A DNA stretch of 5,729 nt from Chloroflexota bacterium. GTDB taxonomy: Bacteria; Chloroflexota; Anaerolineae; B4-G1. Within the stretch, counting starts at the first letter, position 1; each line of letters starts with the position of its first letter. The stretch spans positions 1 through 5,729 of the forward strand of contig JAUVSX010000228.1 in NCBI GenBank assembly GCA_030596915.1, in the 5' to 3' direction. Position numbers and translations under genes: made by a program. The notes under the pieces were generated by a model. The model was not told where the DNA came from. It searched no databases and was given only the letters and a program-made list of their open reading frames with translations. Positions 5,487 to 5,729 of the stretch are shown one piece after another.

Positions 5487-5729
5487 GGCACGGTTGGTGC
5501 TCTGGGGATGGCGGCGTGGGATTCGACATCTGCGCCGCAGCCGGCCGAGATTCTCGTCAAGCCGGGTCCTATCAACGATCTCGAGTTCGACATCATCAGA
5601 ACGCACCCACAGGTCGGCTACGACATGCTCAAGGACATAGACTTCCCGTGGCCCGTGGCCGAGGTCGCACTGAAGCACCACGAGAGGATGGACGGCCCCG
5701 GCTATCCACTCGGTCTAAAAGGAGACGAC
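5487..5729 (+). pseudogene. HD-GYP phosphodiesterase fragment lacking the HD dyad, cut by window end
   Basis: The translation PAEILVKPGPINDLEF, then IIRTHPQVGYDMLKDIDFPW, HHERMDGPGYP and LGLKGDD is a clear HD-GYP domain core, the family that hydrolyses cyclic di-GMP. The HHExxDGxGYP motif is intact. Where the family has LLHDIGKIAVPAEIL this copy reads AAWDSTSAPQPAEIL: two codons shorter and without the metal-binding HD pair. GACATC at 5525-5530 would encode the D-I of HDIGK in another frame, so two compensating indels are likely. The 5' part of the domain is barely recognisable (GTVGALGMAAW), there is no convincing start or ribosome site, and the only ATG in frame (5508) lies inside the domain. 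The 3' end is beyond the window. I favour a decaying fragment, but a start at 5508 giving a catalytically dead protein cannot be excluded. Confidence 0.65.

Noticed and set aside
5466..5681. Minus-strand open frame opposite the HD-GYP fragment
   Set aside because: The + strand has unmistakable HD-GYP motifs over the same bases, so this is an antisense shadow.

Overview
The window is GC-rich and bacterial. Every recognisable gene lies on the + strand, and all concern signal transduction or gene regulation. The kinase has the multi-PAS, soluble, C-terminally hybrid design common in Deltaproteobacteria/Myxococcota-like and other environmental bacteria, and an HD-GYP fragment lies nearby. The phylum is a low-confidence inference; no marker gene is present.

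Layout: (1) 1-185: no gene. It holds a near-consensus sigma70-type promoter (35-63), 10-bp-periodic CAAC repeats and an inverted repeat over the -10, then a leader of about 120 nt. (2) 186-761: a small regulator with an N-terminal excisionase/MerR-like helix-turn-helix and a C-terminal receiver domain. (3) 761-4306, start overlapping the previous stop by one base: a 1181-residue soluble hybrid histidine kinase with six PAS-like segments, HisKA, HATPase and a receiver. (4) 4307-4659: no intact gene. After about 200 nt of featureless sequence comes a second copy of the promoter, decamer repeats and leader. (5) 4660-4807: the same MASDD start as gene 1, followed by what looks like a frameshifted remnant of the excisionase-like helix-turn-helix. 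(6) 4801-5298: an Rrf2-type winged-helix regulator, probably starting at a GTG behind a strong Shine-Dalgarno. (7) 5299-5486: non-coding, with one hairpin. (8) 5487-5729, running off the edge: an HD-GYP phosphodiesterase fragment that keeps HHE and GYP but has lost the HD-dyad segment.

How it may work: the kinase and the HTH-receiver protein form a translationally coupled operon and are probably signalling partners. The most interesting point is that an unusual HTH-first response regulator sits behind an operator-like array of helically phased direct repeats. The same array, at the same position on the promoter and almost the same distance from a start codon, recurs 4.5 kb downstream in front of the Rrf2-like gene. 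This suggests autoregulation plus control of a second regulator, with a duplicated promoter/5' gene module as the origin. BldC, a known relative of this HTH type, binds direct repeats head to tail, which makes the model plausible but does not prove it.
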